Assembly: GCA_910587055.1 (NCBI GenBank)
Contig: CAJUKY010000014.1
Span: forward strand, 1-55,542
Origin: Candidatus Gastranaerophilales bacterium
Lineage (GTDB): Bacteria; Cyanobacteriota; Vampirovibrionia; Gastranaerophilales; Gastranaerophilaceae
Length of the DNA: 55,542 nucleotides
Direction of reading: 5' to 3'
The position numbers were made by a program, and so were the translations under genes. The notes under the pieces were generated by a model that searched no databases, was not told the DNA's origin, and saw only the letters and a list, made by a program, of their open reading frames with translations. Shown here piece by piece: positions 42,370 through 50,557 of this stretch. Every line of letters starts with the position of its first letter. Positions within the stretch are counted from its first letter, which is position 1.

Positions 42370-42398
42370 TTCAAAAAAGCCGTTTTTTATGATAAAAT
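42370..42398 (+). promoter_or_regulatory. Promoter of the first GT11 gene, leaderless type
   Basis: TTCAAA (42370-42375), 17 bp, TAAAAT (42393-42398), then 7 nt to the ATG at 42406. The last bases (AAATAAATTCTATG-like) nearly repeat the kdsA context. Confidence 0.55.
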
Positions 42399-42405
42399 AA
42401 ATTCT

Positions 42406-43365
42406 ATGTTAATTTGTTTGAATGGCGGCCTTGGAAATCAGATTGGAAATTATGTTTTTGCACAGTTTCTGAAAGAAAAAGGAATTGACGTAAAATTTAT
42501 TTATAAAAATGGCATAGATAAAGCAAGAGAGCTGGTTCTGGATAAATTTAATTTAAATATTGATTTTGCGGCAAAAGAAGATATTGAAAAATTTATGGCT
42601 GCAAAATCAAATTACAAGCTGATTTTAGACCTTTTTTGTAAAAATATTTTTGATAAAGTCTGGCAGAGTAATCTCTGGCATTTTTTAAAGTGTATTAGAG
42701 CTGAATATCAGGTATATCCTAAAAAAACACCTGTTTTATTATCTAAAATTGTGACATATAAAAAAGCACTGGAATATGGCTTAAATGAAGGTGTAGTGTG
42801 CGATTGCTACTCTCCGATACCTGAATTTAACGACGAAAACTTTAAAAATAAAATGCGGGAAATCATATTTTCACAAGAGAGAGAGCAATTTATGGATATA
42901 AAAAATCTCTCGATGCTGCAAAAAATAAAAAGCACTAAAAACCCTGTGGGTGTGCATATCAGGCGGGGCGACTTTATCGATTTTAAAATTCCTGTTGTAA
43001 AGGCTGAATTTATCCTTGAAAAAATGAATTATATAAATGAAAACCTTGACGGAGTGCGGTTTTTTGTTTTTTCAAATGGTATAGACTGGGCAAAAGAACA
43101 CCTTAAAACCCTTGATAATATTGAATTTGCGGATATAAACGATGAAGCGCACGGCTGGCTTGATTTTTTATTGTTTAATGAATGCCGTCACAGAATATAC
43201 TCAAATTCAACGTTCAGCCTCTGGGCGCGGTATTTCAATCCCTATAAAGCAGGCAGAGAGGGCAGTTTGGAATTTTATCCAGAAAATTCGGATATGCAGA
43301 TAGAAACGCCTGAGAAAAAAGACAATGTTAAGCCTTCTGCTGCAAAAGAAAGCAGGGCTTTATGA
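42406..43365 (+). CDS. Glycosyltransferase family 11 (alpha-1,2-fucosyltransferase type), copy 1
   Basis: About 319 residues from the ATG at 42406, where the family N-terminus MLICLNGGLGNQIGNYVFAQFL begins; codons further upstream are an open extension of the reading frame. The donor-binding HIRRGD motif ('PVGVHIRRGDFIDFKIPVV') and 'IEFADINDEAHGWLDFLLFNECRHRIYSNSTFSLWARYFNP' are diagnostic for GT11. These enzymes add fucose (or a related sugar) from GDP-fucose to surface glycans. The stop overlaps the start of copy 2 (ATGA), so they are translationally coupled. No GDP-fucose synthesis genes are in the window. Confidence 0.9.
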   Translation: MLICLNGGLGNQIGNYVFAQFLKEKGIDVKFIYKNGIDKARELVLDKFNLNIDFAAKEDIEKFMAAKSNYKLILDLFCKNIFDKVWQSNLWHFLKCIRAEYQVYPKKTPVLLSKIVTYKKALEYGLNEGVVCDCYSPIPEFNDENFKNKMREIIFSQEREQFMDIKNLSMLQKIKSTKNPVGVHIRRGDFIDFKIPVVKAEFILEKMNYINENLDGVRFFVFSNGIDWAKEHLKTLDNIEFADINDEAHGWLDFLLFNECRHRIYSNSTFSLWARYFNPYKAGREGSLEFYPENSDMQIETPEKKDNVKPSAAKESRAL

Positions 43366-44252
43366 TGTTAATATGCCCTCATAGCGGGCTTGGAAACCAG
43401 ATTGGAAATTATGTTTTTGCGCAATTCCTTATAGATAAAGAGATTGAGGTAAAATTTCTTGTTACTGAAGATGAAAACCTCGACAGGACTTTTGTTTTGA
43501 ACAAATTTAATACCAATATGAAACTTGCTTCAATTGAAGACATTAAAATTTTTATCGCCCAAAACCCGCCATTTTCATATTATAAGCATCTTTTTAATAA
43601 CGTTTTATTCAATAATAAAGCCTATTTTAACTCTTTATATAAGGTATTGGCAAGAATCAGAAAGGAATACGAGCTTTATCCTTCCAAAAGTCCGTCTTTT
43701 TTATCAAAAATAATATCATATAAAGACGTATTAAAATATGGCCTAAATCAGGGTGCCGTCTGTGATTGCTACTCTCCGATACCTGAATTTAACAATGAAA
43801 ATTTTAAAGAAAAAATGAGACAGCATTTTTCTTTAAAAGAGCCCTTAGATGAAAAAAATTCCGCTGTGCTGCAAAAAATTAAAGCGGTAAAAAACTCTGT
43901 AGGCGTGCATATCAGGCGGGGTGATTATATAAATTTAAAAATCCCTGTTGTAAAAAAAGAATTTATCCTAGAAAAAGTAAATTATATGGCGCAAAACCTT
44001 GACGGGACAAGGTTTTTTATATTTTCTGATGATATAAACTGGGCAAAAAAACACCTCAAAACCCTTGATAATATTGAATTTGCGGATATAAACGACGAAA
44101 CGCACGGCTGGCTTGATTTTGCACTTATGAATGAATGTAAACACCGCATATATTCAGCATCTTCATTTAGCAAATGGCTTCAATACCTTAACCCTCACTG
44201 CAATTCGCTTGAATTTTTCCCGAAAAAAACAGATTTAACAATAGAAAATTAA
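43362..44252 (+). CDS. Glycosyltransferase family 11, copy 2 (tandem paralogue)
   Basis: About 296 residues starting at one of two adjacent ATG codons (43362 or 43365). It is clearly a duplicate of the preceding gene: 'GLGNQIGNYVFAQFL', 'CDCYSPIPEFN', 'GVHIRRGDYINLKIPVV' and 'LKTLDNIEFADINDETHGWLDF' are nearly identical, while the region between residues 45 and 120 has diverged, suggesting different acceptor specificity. It is coupled to copy 1 by a 4-nt overlap. Confidence 0.9.
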   Translation: MMLICPHSGLGNQIGNYVFAQFLIDKEIEVKFLVTEDENLDRTFVLNKFNTNMKLASIEDIKIFIAQNPPFSYYKHLFNNVLFNNKAYFNSLYKVLARIRKEYELYPSKSPSFLSKIISYKDVLKYGLNQGAVCDCYSPIPEFNNENFKEKMRQHFSLKEPLDEKNSAVLQKIKAVKNSVGVHIRRGDYINLKIPVVKKEFILEKVNYMAQNLDGTRFFIFSDDINWAKKHLKTLDNIEFADINDETHGWLDFALMNECKHRIYSASSFSKWLQYLNPHCNSLEFFPKKTDLTIEN

Positions 44253-44318
44253 TTATTGAACCTTAAAAATTTTTGCAATATTATTTTCTAAAAGGAAGTT
44301 TAAAAAGGAGATTTTGTT

Positions 44319-44750
44319 GTGCTTATCAATATTTTAGGGCAAATAGCCGGTTTTTTAATATTTATCGGATTTATATTTTTAATAATTAAAAGTGTAAAGC
44401 TCAATCCTTCCCAATTTAAGCTTATGGAAGGCGAAGAAATCTTAAAAAATGTCAAAGGCGATTACTGGCAAAGGACCTTGGGGCAGGAAGTGCAAAATTC
44501 GGGCGAATTTGCTTTTACAAATCAAAGAATAATGTTTAGAAGCATGTTTCAATGGTTCGGCGGTTTAAATGTTGAAATTTCTTACAGGGAAATAGTTTCC
44601 GTTGAAAAAGCCAATGTGAAAGGGATTATGCCGGTTGCATTTATTGTGAAAACCGCAAATGGCGGCAGCTATAAATTTGCAATTATGAAAAGAGATATTT
44701 ACATTGATTTAATAAATTCAATTATTAAAAAAGAAAGCGAAGAAAATTAA
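44319..44750 (+). CDS. Membrane-anchored PH/GRAM-like protein
   Basis: 143 residues from a GTG with a strong AAAAAGGAG upstream. One N-terminal transmembrane helix (ILGQIAGFLIFIGFIFLIIKSV) is followed by a beta-rich domain, 'GEFAFTNQRIMFRSMFQWFGGLNVEISYREIVSVEK', which has the 'T..R.....' and 'I..V' pattern of bacterial PH/GRAM-like domains. It is probably cytoplasmic and membrane-associated. The role is unknown, and its position between glycan and restriction genes gives no clear hint. Confidence 0.65.
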   Translation: MLINILGQIAGFLIFIGFIFLIIKSVKLNPSQFKLMEGEEILKNVKGDYWQRTLGQEVQNSGEFAFTNQRIMFRSMFQWFGGLNVEISYREIVSVEKANVKGIMPVAFIVKTANGGSYKFAIMKRDIYIDLINSIIKKESEEN

Positions 44751-44777
44751 GCTTAGAAAACTCTTTAGCATGAAATA

Positions 44778-44786
44778 TGATATAAT
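44778..44786 (+). promoter_or_regulatory. Extended -10 promoter of the restriction-modification gene, leaderless type
   Basis: TGATATAAT (TATAAT at 44781-44786) lies 6 nt upstream of the ATG at 44793. No ribosome binding site separates them. Confidence 0.6.
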
Positions 44787-44792
44787 TTGCCT

Positions 44793-47700
44793 ATGGCAAA
44801 AGAATATCTGAATAATGTTATTTTAAAGTTTAAAACCGGAAAAACCACAGAACATAGTTTCCGCGGAGATTTGCAGGATTTTGTTGAAAAAACCGTAAAA
44901 AACATACAGGCAATAAATGAGCCAAAAAGGCAAAAATGCGGGGCACCGGATTATATTGTTCAGCAAAACAATATACCGGCAGGTTATATAGAAGCAAAAG
45001 ATATAGATAAAAATCTTGATATTGTTGAAAAATCAGACCAGCTTGAGCGATATAAAGCAAGTCTTGAAAATTTAATATTAACAAATTATCTTGAATTTCG
45101 TTTTTTTATAAACGGCGAAAAAACGGATACGATTACTATAGCGGAAATTCAAAACGGCAAAATAAAAACTTTTGAAAAAGAATACCCGAAACTTATCAAT
45201 CGTTTAAAAGTTTTTTGTGCATATGAAGGCCAAACCGTTAAATCTCCAAAACAGCTTGCAAATCTTATGGCACAAAAGGCTGTAATGATTAGGGATGTTA
45301 TAATAAAATCTCTTGAAAATGAGCCTGATAATTCATTATCAAAACAAAGAGATGCATTTAAACAAATACTTTTACATGATTTAAACAATCATACGTTTGC
45401 CGATATGTATGCTCAAACCATAGCTTACGGACTTTTTGTTGCAAGGTTGAATGATAAAACACTTGAAGATTTTTCAAGACAGGAAGCAAGAGAACTTGTT
45501 TCAAAGAACAATCCTTTTTTAAGACAGCTTTTTGACTATATTTCAGGCGCAAATCTTGATGATAGCCTGATATGGATTGTTGATGATTTAGTGAAAGTAT
45601 TCAGAGCGGTAGATTTAAATAAATTACTGCAAAATTACGGTAAAAACACTGCAATGACAGACCCGTTTCTTCATTTCTATGAAACTTTCTTAGAAAATTA
45701 TGATAAAGTTGCTAAAACAAAAAGAGGGGTTTATTATACTCCGCTTCCTGTTGTTAAATTTATTGTAAGAGCGGTCGATGATATTTTAAAAAATGAATTT
45801 AATTTAAAATACGGCCTTGCAAATGATACAAAGATTAAATATAAAAAATTTCTATATAAAGATAACTCCAAAAAAGGCAAAGGAAAAGAAGTATTTGAAG
45901 AAGTTGAAACATATAAAGTTCAAATTCTTGACCCTGCAACAGGAACAGGTACATTCTTAGCTGAAACCGTAAGAAAAATTTATGAATATTTTGTCCATCA
46001 AAAGGGCATATGGTCACAATATGTAGATAAAGCCCTGATACCAAGGCTGAACGGTTTTGAAATTATGATGACGCCCTATGTAATGTGTCATTTAAAACTT
46101 GATTTATTGCTTAAAGACACAGAATATATAACAACAAATAAAACCAACCGTTTTAATGTATATCTTACAAATGCCCTTGAAAAGGCTGAAACCTCGCAAT
46201 ATCCTCTATTTGACTGGCTGTCTGAAGAAGCAAGGCAGGCAAATTCAATTAAAACAGAAAAGCCCATTATGGTGGTTATGGGTAATCCGCCGTATAGTGG
46301 AGAATCTGCAAACGGCAGTCTTTTTAATGATGAACTTAAAGAATATAAAAAAGAGCCGGATGGCACAAAATTAAAAGAAAAAAATCCCAAGTGGATTAAC
46401 GATGACTATGTAAAATTTATAAGACTTGCACAAAATTTTATTGATAAAAATGATGAAGGCATCCTTGCTTTTATAAATAACCATGCATTCCTTGATAATC
46501 CTACATTCAGGGGCATGAGATACAATTTGCTTAAATCTTTTGATAAAATTTATATTTTAAATTTGCATGGCAATTCAAATAAGAAAGAATGCTGCGATGA
46601 CGGCTCTAAAGATGAGAATGTTTTTGATATTCAACAGGGAGTAAGTATTAATATCTTCATAAAAACAAAGAAAAAAGCGGATAATGATTTAGCGAAGGTT
46701 TATTATAAATCAAAAAAAGGACTCCGCGAAGATAAATTTTCTTATCTAAATAAAAATGATATAAATACCATAGATTTTGAAGAACTAAAACCGTCAAACC
46801 CTTATTATTTCTTTACACCAAAGAATTTTAGCGTATATGAAGAATATATGAACGGAATACCCGTTAATGAAATATTTCCTGTTAATTCCGTAGGAATTGT
46901 GACTGCAAGAGATAATTTCTGCATTAAAAATTCAATGGAAGAAGTTAAAAAAACCATTAATAATTTTGCTGAAATGGAAACAGAGGATGCAAGAAATGCA
47001 TATAATTTAGGAGATGACGTTAGAGATTGGAAAGTTGAACTGGCAAAAAAGGATTTAATAAATTCCAATCTTGATGATAACCGCATAGTGCAAATGTTAT
47101 ACAGGCCTTTTGATACAAGGTGGACATATTATACGGGTAAATCAAAAGGTTTTCACTGTATGCCAAGAAATGAAGTGATGAAACACTTTTTAAATGAAAA
47201 TACAGGTATCAGCCTTACAAGGATAATCCCTGCAAATCAACAATTTAGTAATATTTTCGCGGTCTCTGATATATCAGATGTCCATCTTGTCGGCAGCCAG
47301 TCTTATGTTTATCCTCTTTATCTTTATGATAATTCAAATCAGGTTTCATTTTTTGATAAAAATCGTAAGCCAAATTTAAATATGGATATAGTTAATAAAC
47401 TGGCACAAAAACTTAATTTGAAATTTACCCCTGAAAAAGAAGAAACGGAAAATACCTTTGCTCCGGTTGATATTCTGGATTATATTTATGGAATTTTGCA
47501 TTCAAATAAATACAGGGAAAATTTTTCCGAATTTCTAAGAATAGATTTTCCGCGTATTCCTTATCCTCTACATGCTGAATATTTCTTTAAAATAGCATCA
47601 TCAGGAAAACAATTAAGAGAAATTCACCTTATGCAATCGCCTGTTCTGGATAATTTTATTACTTTATACCCCGTTCAAGGTACAGATGAAGTGGAAAAAA

Positions 47701-47930
47701 TTGAATATAAAAACGAAAAAGTTTATATAAATAAAACACAATATTTTGAAAATGTACCTGATGTTGCATGGAATTTTTATATCGGCGGATACCAGCCTGC
47801 GCAAAAATGGCTTAAAGACAGAAAAGGCAAAATTCTGGACTATGACAGCATTTTACATTATCAAAAAATCATTGTTGCGCTGGTTAAGACAAATGAAATT
47901 ATGCAAAAAATAGATACTATATTTAAATAA
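44793..47930 (+). CDS. Single-chain restriction-modification enzyme (type ISP/IIG-like) without obvious helicase
   Basis: 1045 residues from the ATG at 44793. The N-terminal nuclease has the PD-(D/E)xK pattern GAPDYIVQQNNIPAGYIEAKD (Asp53, Glu67, Lys69). The gamma-type N6-adenine methyltransferase core follows: 'YYTPLPVVKFIVRAVDD', motif I DPATGTGTF from Asp380, and NPPYSGES from Asn498. The C-terminal ~350 residues ('IVQMLYRPFDTRWTYYTGKSKGFHCMPRNEVMKHF', 'ILDYIYGILHSNKYRENFSEFLRIDFPRIP') match type ISP specificity domains. Classic type ISP enzymes (LlaGI-like) are ~1500-1600 residues because of a helicase between nuclease and methyltransferase; no Walker motifs are seen here, so cleavage may not need translocation. 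It defends against phage DNA. Confidence 0.9.
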   Translation: MAKEYLNNVILKFKTGKTTEHSFRGDLQDFVEKTVKNIQAINEPKRQKCGAPDYIVQQNNIPAGYIEAKDIDKNLDIVEKSDQLERYKASLENLILTNYLEFRFFINGEKTDTITIAEIQNGKIKTFEKEYPKLINRLKVFCAYEGQTVKSPKQLANLMAQKAVMIRDVIIKSLENEPDNSLSKQRDAFKQILLHDLNNHTFADMYAQTIAYGLFVARLNDKTLEDFSRQEARELVSKNNPFLRQLFDYISGANLDDSLIWIVDDLVKVFRAVDLNKLLQNYGKNTAMTDPFLHFYETFLENYDKVAKTKRGVYYTPLPVVKFIVRAVDDILKNEFNLKYGLANDTKIKYKKFLYKDNSKKGKGKEVFEEVETYKVQILDPATGTGTFLAETVRKIYEYFVHQKGIWSQYVDKALIPRLNGFEIMMTPYVMCHLKLDLLLKDTEYITTNKTNRFNVYLTNALEKAETSQYPLFDWLSEEARQANSIKTEKPIMVVMGNPPYSGESANGSLFNDELKEYKKEPDGTKLKEKNPKWINDDYVKFIRLAQNFIDKNDEGILAFINNHAFLDNPTFRGMRYNLLKSFDKIYILNLHGNSNKKECCDDGSKDENVFDIQQGVSINIFIKTKKKADNDLAKVYYKSKKGLREDKFSYLNKNDINTIDFEELKPSNPYYFFTPKNFSVYEEYMNGIPVNEIFPVNSVGIVTARDNFCIKNSMEEVKKTINNFAEMETEDARNAYNLGDDVRDWKVELAKKDLINSNLDDNRIVQMLYRPFDTRWTYYTGKSKGFHCMPRNEVMKHFLNENTGISLTRIIPANQQFSNIFAVSDISDVHLVGSQSYVYPLYLYDNSNQVSFFDKNRKPNLNMDIVNKLAQKLNLKFTPEKEETENTFAPVDILDYIYGILHSNKYRENFSEFLRIDFPRIPYPLHAEYFFKIASSGKQLREIHLMQSPVLDNFITLYPVQGTDEVEKIEYKNEKVYINKTQYFENVPDVAWNFYIGGYQPAQKWLKDRKGKILDYDSILHYQKIIVALVKTNEIMQKIDTIFK

Positions 47931-47932
47931 TA

Positions 47933-47974
47933 AAAACCCTGCGTTAAGCTGAATAAGCTATATTGCAGGGTTTT
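47933..47974 (+). terminator. Terminator of the restriction-modification gene
   Basis: AAAACCCTGC (47933-47942) pairs perfectly with GCAGGGTTTT (47965-47974) around a 22-nt loop that holds a second AAGCT repeat. It starts 2 nt after the stop codon. Confidence 0.85.
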
Positions 47975-47975
47975 G

Positions 47976-48038
47976 TCTTGATGTGTTTCTGATATTCTGA
48001 TAAATTGTCACCGATATTAGAATACCAGAACATCAAGA
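47976..48038. repeat. Imperfect 20-bp inverted repeat after the restriction-modification terminator
   Basis: TCTTGATGT (47976-47984) and TCTGATATTCT (47988-47998), separated by a 3-nt bulge, pair with AGAATACCAGA (48019-48029) and ACATCAAGA (48030-48038) with one mismatch, leaving a 20-nt loop. It is independent of the terminator just upstream and encodes no ORF. Confidence 0.75.
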
Positions 48039-48312
48039 ACAAATACAGAGAGGAAAAAATGAAATTTGTTATTTGATATTCAAATATCTTTACAGTTTTA
48101 AAATTGGGGAAAATTGCTGATGGCTAGACTTAATTTTATTAATTTGACCGAGTTCTTTTTCAACTTTCGTTCCATTTAAAACACAAAAAAATTCTACTTT
48201 GCTATTAAATAATAAAAATATGAAGTTTTGTAAAGATGAATTTTAATAAAATACAAATAAATAAAAATTGTTAATTTAGTTATAAAATAATTGCTGTTCA
48301 GCCGGGTTTTAT
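48039..48312. other. AT-rich gene-free stretch
   Basis: About 270 bp after the inverted repeat, before the end of the convergent membrane-protein gene. Only tiny ORFs (5 and about 17 codons) occur. No family, promoter or RNA signature is recognised. It may be degraded sequence. Confidence 0.5.
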
Positions 48313-48948
48313 TTATTCTTTATTTTTTACTGTAAAATTTTCATTCATTGTATAAAGATAGATAACTCCTGCGAGTGCAGCATAAAATAAAAGTTCAAAT
48401 CCTTCTTCAAAAATGAAATTATTATTTGTAGCCTTTTCTGCTATTGCTCCGCAAAAAGAAGCAACTCCCATAAATAAAAGATTCCACACAGGAAGTTTTA
48501 TATTTACTGCTAAATTCCAAAATTCTTTAAAAATACCTTTTACAATAAATAAAATTGCGATAAAGGCAATATAAAGCCCGTAAGTAAAATGTACACATTT
48601 TCCTAAAGGAAATCCAAGCTGTGCATTTATATCTTTCCATGAATAAAATTTACCGATTTCTCCTTCAATCGGGAAGAAAAGCGTTCTTCCAAGGTTTACC
48701 TCTCTTAATATTAATATTAAGAGAGCAAGCGCTGCAAATTTAAATACTCTTTTATTATATTTTGCAAATAAGCACATATAGCCGATTCCAAACAAAACAG
48801 CCATCTGCATATTTTCAATAAGTCCGTTTTCATAGCCGTAATTTTGAGGTAAAAATTTAAGAGCCGGAAAAATCAACAAAAATACTATAAGGGCAATAAA
48901 ACTGACCCCGTAAAATTTAAAATCTAAATGCTTCTTAATAAATTCCAT
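48313..48948 (-). CDS. Multi-pass membrane protein of unknown function
   Basis: A 211-residue protein with about six hydrophobic helices (FYGVSFIALIVFLLIFPALKFL; NMQMAVLFGIGYMCLFA; FKFAALALLILIL; FTYGLYIAFIAILFIV; LPVWNLLFMGVASFCGAIA; ELLFYAALAGVIYLYTM). Polar residues kept between helices 3 and 4 (REVNLGRTLFFPIEGEIGKFYSW) may form a site. A conserved-looking Glu lies in helix 2's flank (GLIENMQM). I do not recognise the family. It has no RBS of note and precedes tRNA-His. Confidence 0.6.
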   Translation of the reverse strand: MEFIKKHLDFKFYGVSFIALIVFLLIFPALKFLPQNYGYENGLIENMQMAVLFGIGYMCLFAKYNKRVFKFAALALLILILREVNLGRTLFFPIEGEIGKFYSWKDINAQLGFPLGKCVHFTYGLYIAFIAILFIVKGIFKEFWNLAVNIKLPVWNLLFMGVASFCGAIAEKATNNNFIFEEGFELLFYAALAGVIYLYTMNENFTVKNKE

Positions 48949-48980
48949 AAACTCTTTTACTCCAATAATTAACGCCTTTT

Positions 48981-49002
48981 TAAAAAAGCCTCATAAAGAG
49001 GC
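48981..49002 (-). terminator. Terminator of tRNA-His
   Basis: On the minus strand GCCTC, loop TTTAT, GAGGC and TTTTTT form a short intrinsic terminator, 12 nt past the CCA end of the tRNA. Confidence 0.85.
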
Positions 49003-49014
49003 AAATTTTAAATA

Positions 49015-49091
49015 TGGGGCGGGTGATGGGGTTCGAACCCACGAATGCCGGAACCACAATCCGGAGCCTTAACCACTTGGCTACACCCGCC
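49015..49091 (-). tRNA. tRNA-His (anticodon GTG)
   Basis: A 77-nt gene including an encoded CCA and the extra 5' G (G-1, opposite C73) that marks tRNA-His. The acceptor stem GCGGGTG/CACCCGC is perfect. The D arm is GCCAAGTGGTTAAGGC. The anticodon stem CCGGA/TCCGG encloses TTGTGGT, giving anticodon GTG. The T arm has TTCGAAC. It is a single gene with its own terminator. Confidence 0.97.
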
Positions 49092-49277
49092 ATATATCAT
49101 TTACATAATGCAGAATTTGCCGTTAAAATTGTTCGGATAATCTCTGCAATTACAGACTTCAGGCGCAAAACGCCTTTACAAACTTAATATTATTCTAAAA
49201 ATAAATTATTTTCAAGAAAAATTTTACTGGTATAATTTTAAAACAAACCATGCTTAAAAATCGGTCAGGCTTTTAAA

Positions 49278-50192
49278 ATGAATACTTATACATCAAAATT
49301 TTTACCTGTTGAAATTGAAAAGTTTAAAAGCATTTTTAAAAAAGAAAATGCTGTGTTTTCCTTTCCTCAATATATGCATTTTCAGGCTCGCGGCAACGGT
49401 TTTACGGCTTCATTTTATACAAGCGGCAAACTTGTAATTCAGGGAAATAAAACTTCCGAAATTGTATCAAAATATTTTGAACCGGTTCAAAATCAGCTTT
49501 TCAACACCTGTGAAGTTCAAGCCCAGTCGAGTATAGAAGGTGAAATTGCCCCTTATCCGCATATAGGGATTGATGAATCAGGCAAGGGAGATTTTTTCGG
49601 CCCTCTTGTGATTGCAGGGGTTTTATTGGATGAAGACGGGGCTAAAATCTTGCAAAAAGCGGGCGTTTGCGACAGCAAAAAAATGAATGATAAAAAAATC
49701 TTGGAGCTTCAAGATTTGATAAAAGAGGTTTCAACCTGTGATATTATTGCAATTTCGCCCGCTAAATATAATGAACTTTATTCTAAATTTAAAAATTTGA
49801 ATAAATTGCTTGCATGGGGCCATTCAACCGTTTTAGAAAATATTTTGTCTAAAAAACCCTGTGAAATTGCTATATCAGATAAATTTGCAGATGAAAAAGT
49901 AATACAATCAGCCCTGAAAGAAAGAGGCAAAAATATCCGTCTTATCCAGCAGACAAAAGCCGAATCCGATACGGCGGTTGCCGCAGCTTCCGTTCTTGCA
50001 AGGGGTGAATTTGTTAAAAGAATTTCAAAATTAGCTTCAGAATATGAAATAAATCTTCCAAAAGGTGCTTCAAATCTTGTTTTAGAGCAGGGTAAAAAAT
50101 TTATGACAAAATATGGCAAAGAAGAATTCAAAAATATTGCAAAGCTTCATTTTAAAACGTTTTCCGATATAACAGGAGCATTAAGCAGATGA
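49278..50192 (+). CDS. rnhC: Ribonuclease HIII
   Basis: A 304-residue RNase HIII. The N-terminal ~90 residues are the TBP-like substrate-binding domain special to HIII ('HFQARGNGFTASFYTSGKLVIQGN'). The catalytic domain is 'YPHIGIDESGKGDFFGPLVIAGVLLDED', with the DEsGKG signature, then 'CDSKKMNDKKI' and 'QQTKAESDTAVAAASVLARGEFV'. It removes RNA from RNA-DNA hybrids. A TGGTATAAT extended -10 lies near 49228-49236, about 40 nt upstream. Its stop overlaps the start of the next gene by 4 nt. Confidence 0.95.
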   Translation: MNTYTSKFLPVEIEKFKSIFKKENAVFSFPQYMHFQARGNGFTASFYTSGKLVIQGNKTSEIVSKYFEPVQNQLFNTCEVQAQSSIEGEIAPYPHIGIDESGKGDFFGPLVIAGVLLDEDGAKILQKAGVCDSKKMNDKKILELQDLIKEVSTCDIIAISPAKYNELYSKFKNLNKLLAWGHSTVLENILSKKPCEIAISDKFADEKVIQSALKERGKNIRLIQQTKAESDTAVAAASVLARGEFVKRISKLASEYEINLPKGASNLVLEQGKKFMTKYGKEEFKNIAKLHFKTFSDITGALSR

Positions 50193-50539
50193 GAATTTCC
50201 CCAATTTATAATTTCAAAATAAACCGCAGTAATTTTATACAGTATAAACCGCAGATAAAATTTTCCCAGGCAGGGTTTGATTCATTCAGAAGTTCTGTGT
50301 CAAAAAAGGTGATTGAATTGCATGAATTGATAGATGGCAGAGTGAAAAATCCGGCACCTGTAATAAGAGCATTTATGCAATATACGGGAGATGATTACGA
50401 AGCGGCTAAAATTCTTGCGGCTTCTATTAAAGAGGATAAAAGCGGACTTCATTTTACTTTATCCAAAGAAGATAAAATGAAAATGAAAATGCTTGATCCT
50501 GAATGTCCTTATTTACAAAGCTATATAAAAGACATATAA
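50189..50539 (+). CDS. Small conserved protein coupled to rnhC
   Basis: A 116-residue protein starting in a 4-nt overlap with rnhC (ATGA), so it is translationally coupled. The first 35 residues (ISPIYNFKINRSNFIQYKPQIKFSQAGFD) are a basic Asn/Lys-rich leader like those of the FTG proteins near 4.2-5.4 kb. The remainder is helical, with 'GRVKNPAPVIRAFMQYTGDDYEAAKILAASIKEDKSGLHFTLSKEDKMKMKML'. No family recognised. Confidence 0.65.
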   Translation: MRISPIYNFKINRSNFIQYKPQIKFSQAGFDSFRSSVSKKVIELHELIDGRVKNPAPVIRAFMQYTGDDYEAAKILAASIKEDKSGLHFTLSKEDKMKMKMLDPECPYLQSYIKDI

Positions 50540-50557
50540 AAAATTAAATCTATGAAA

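Noticed and set aside
48060..48175. Tiny ORFs (5 and about 17 codons) with purine-rich sequence upstream
   Set aside because: Too short, no terminator or homologue known, and not linked to a downstream gene as leader peptides.
49091..49277. Further tRNA or small RNA upstream of rnhC
   Set aside because: No second TTCGA arm or acceptor pairing is found; only an AT-rich promoter region is visible.
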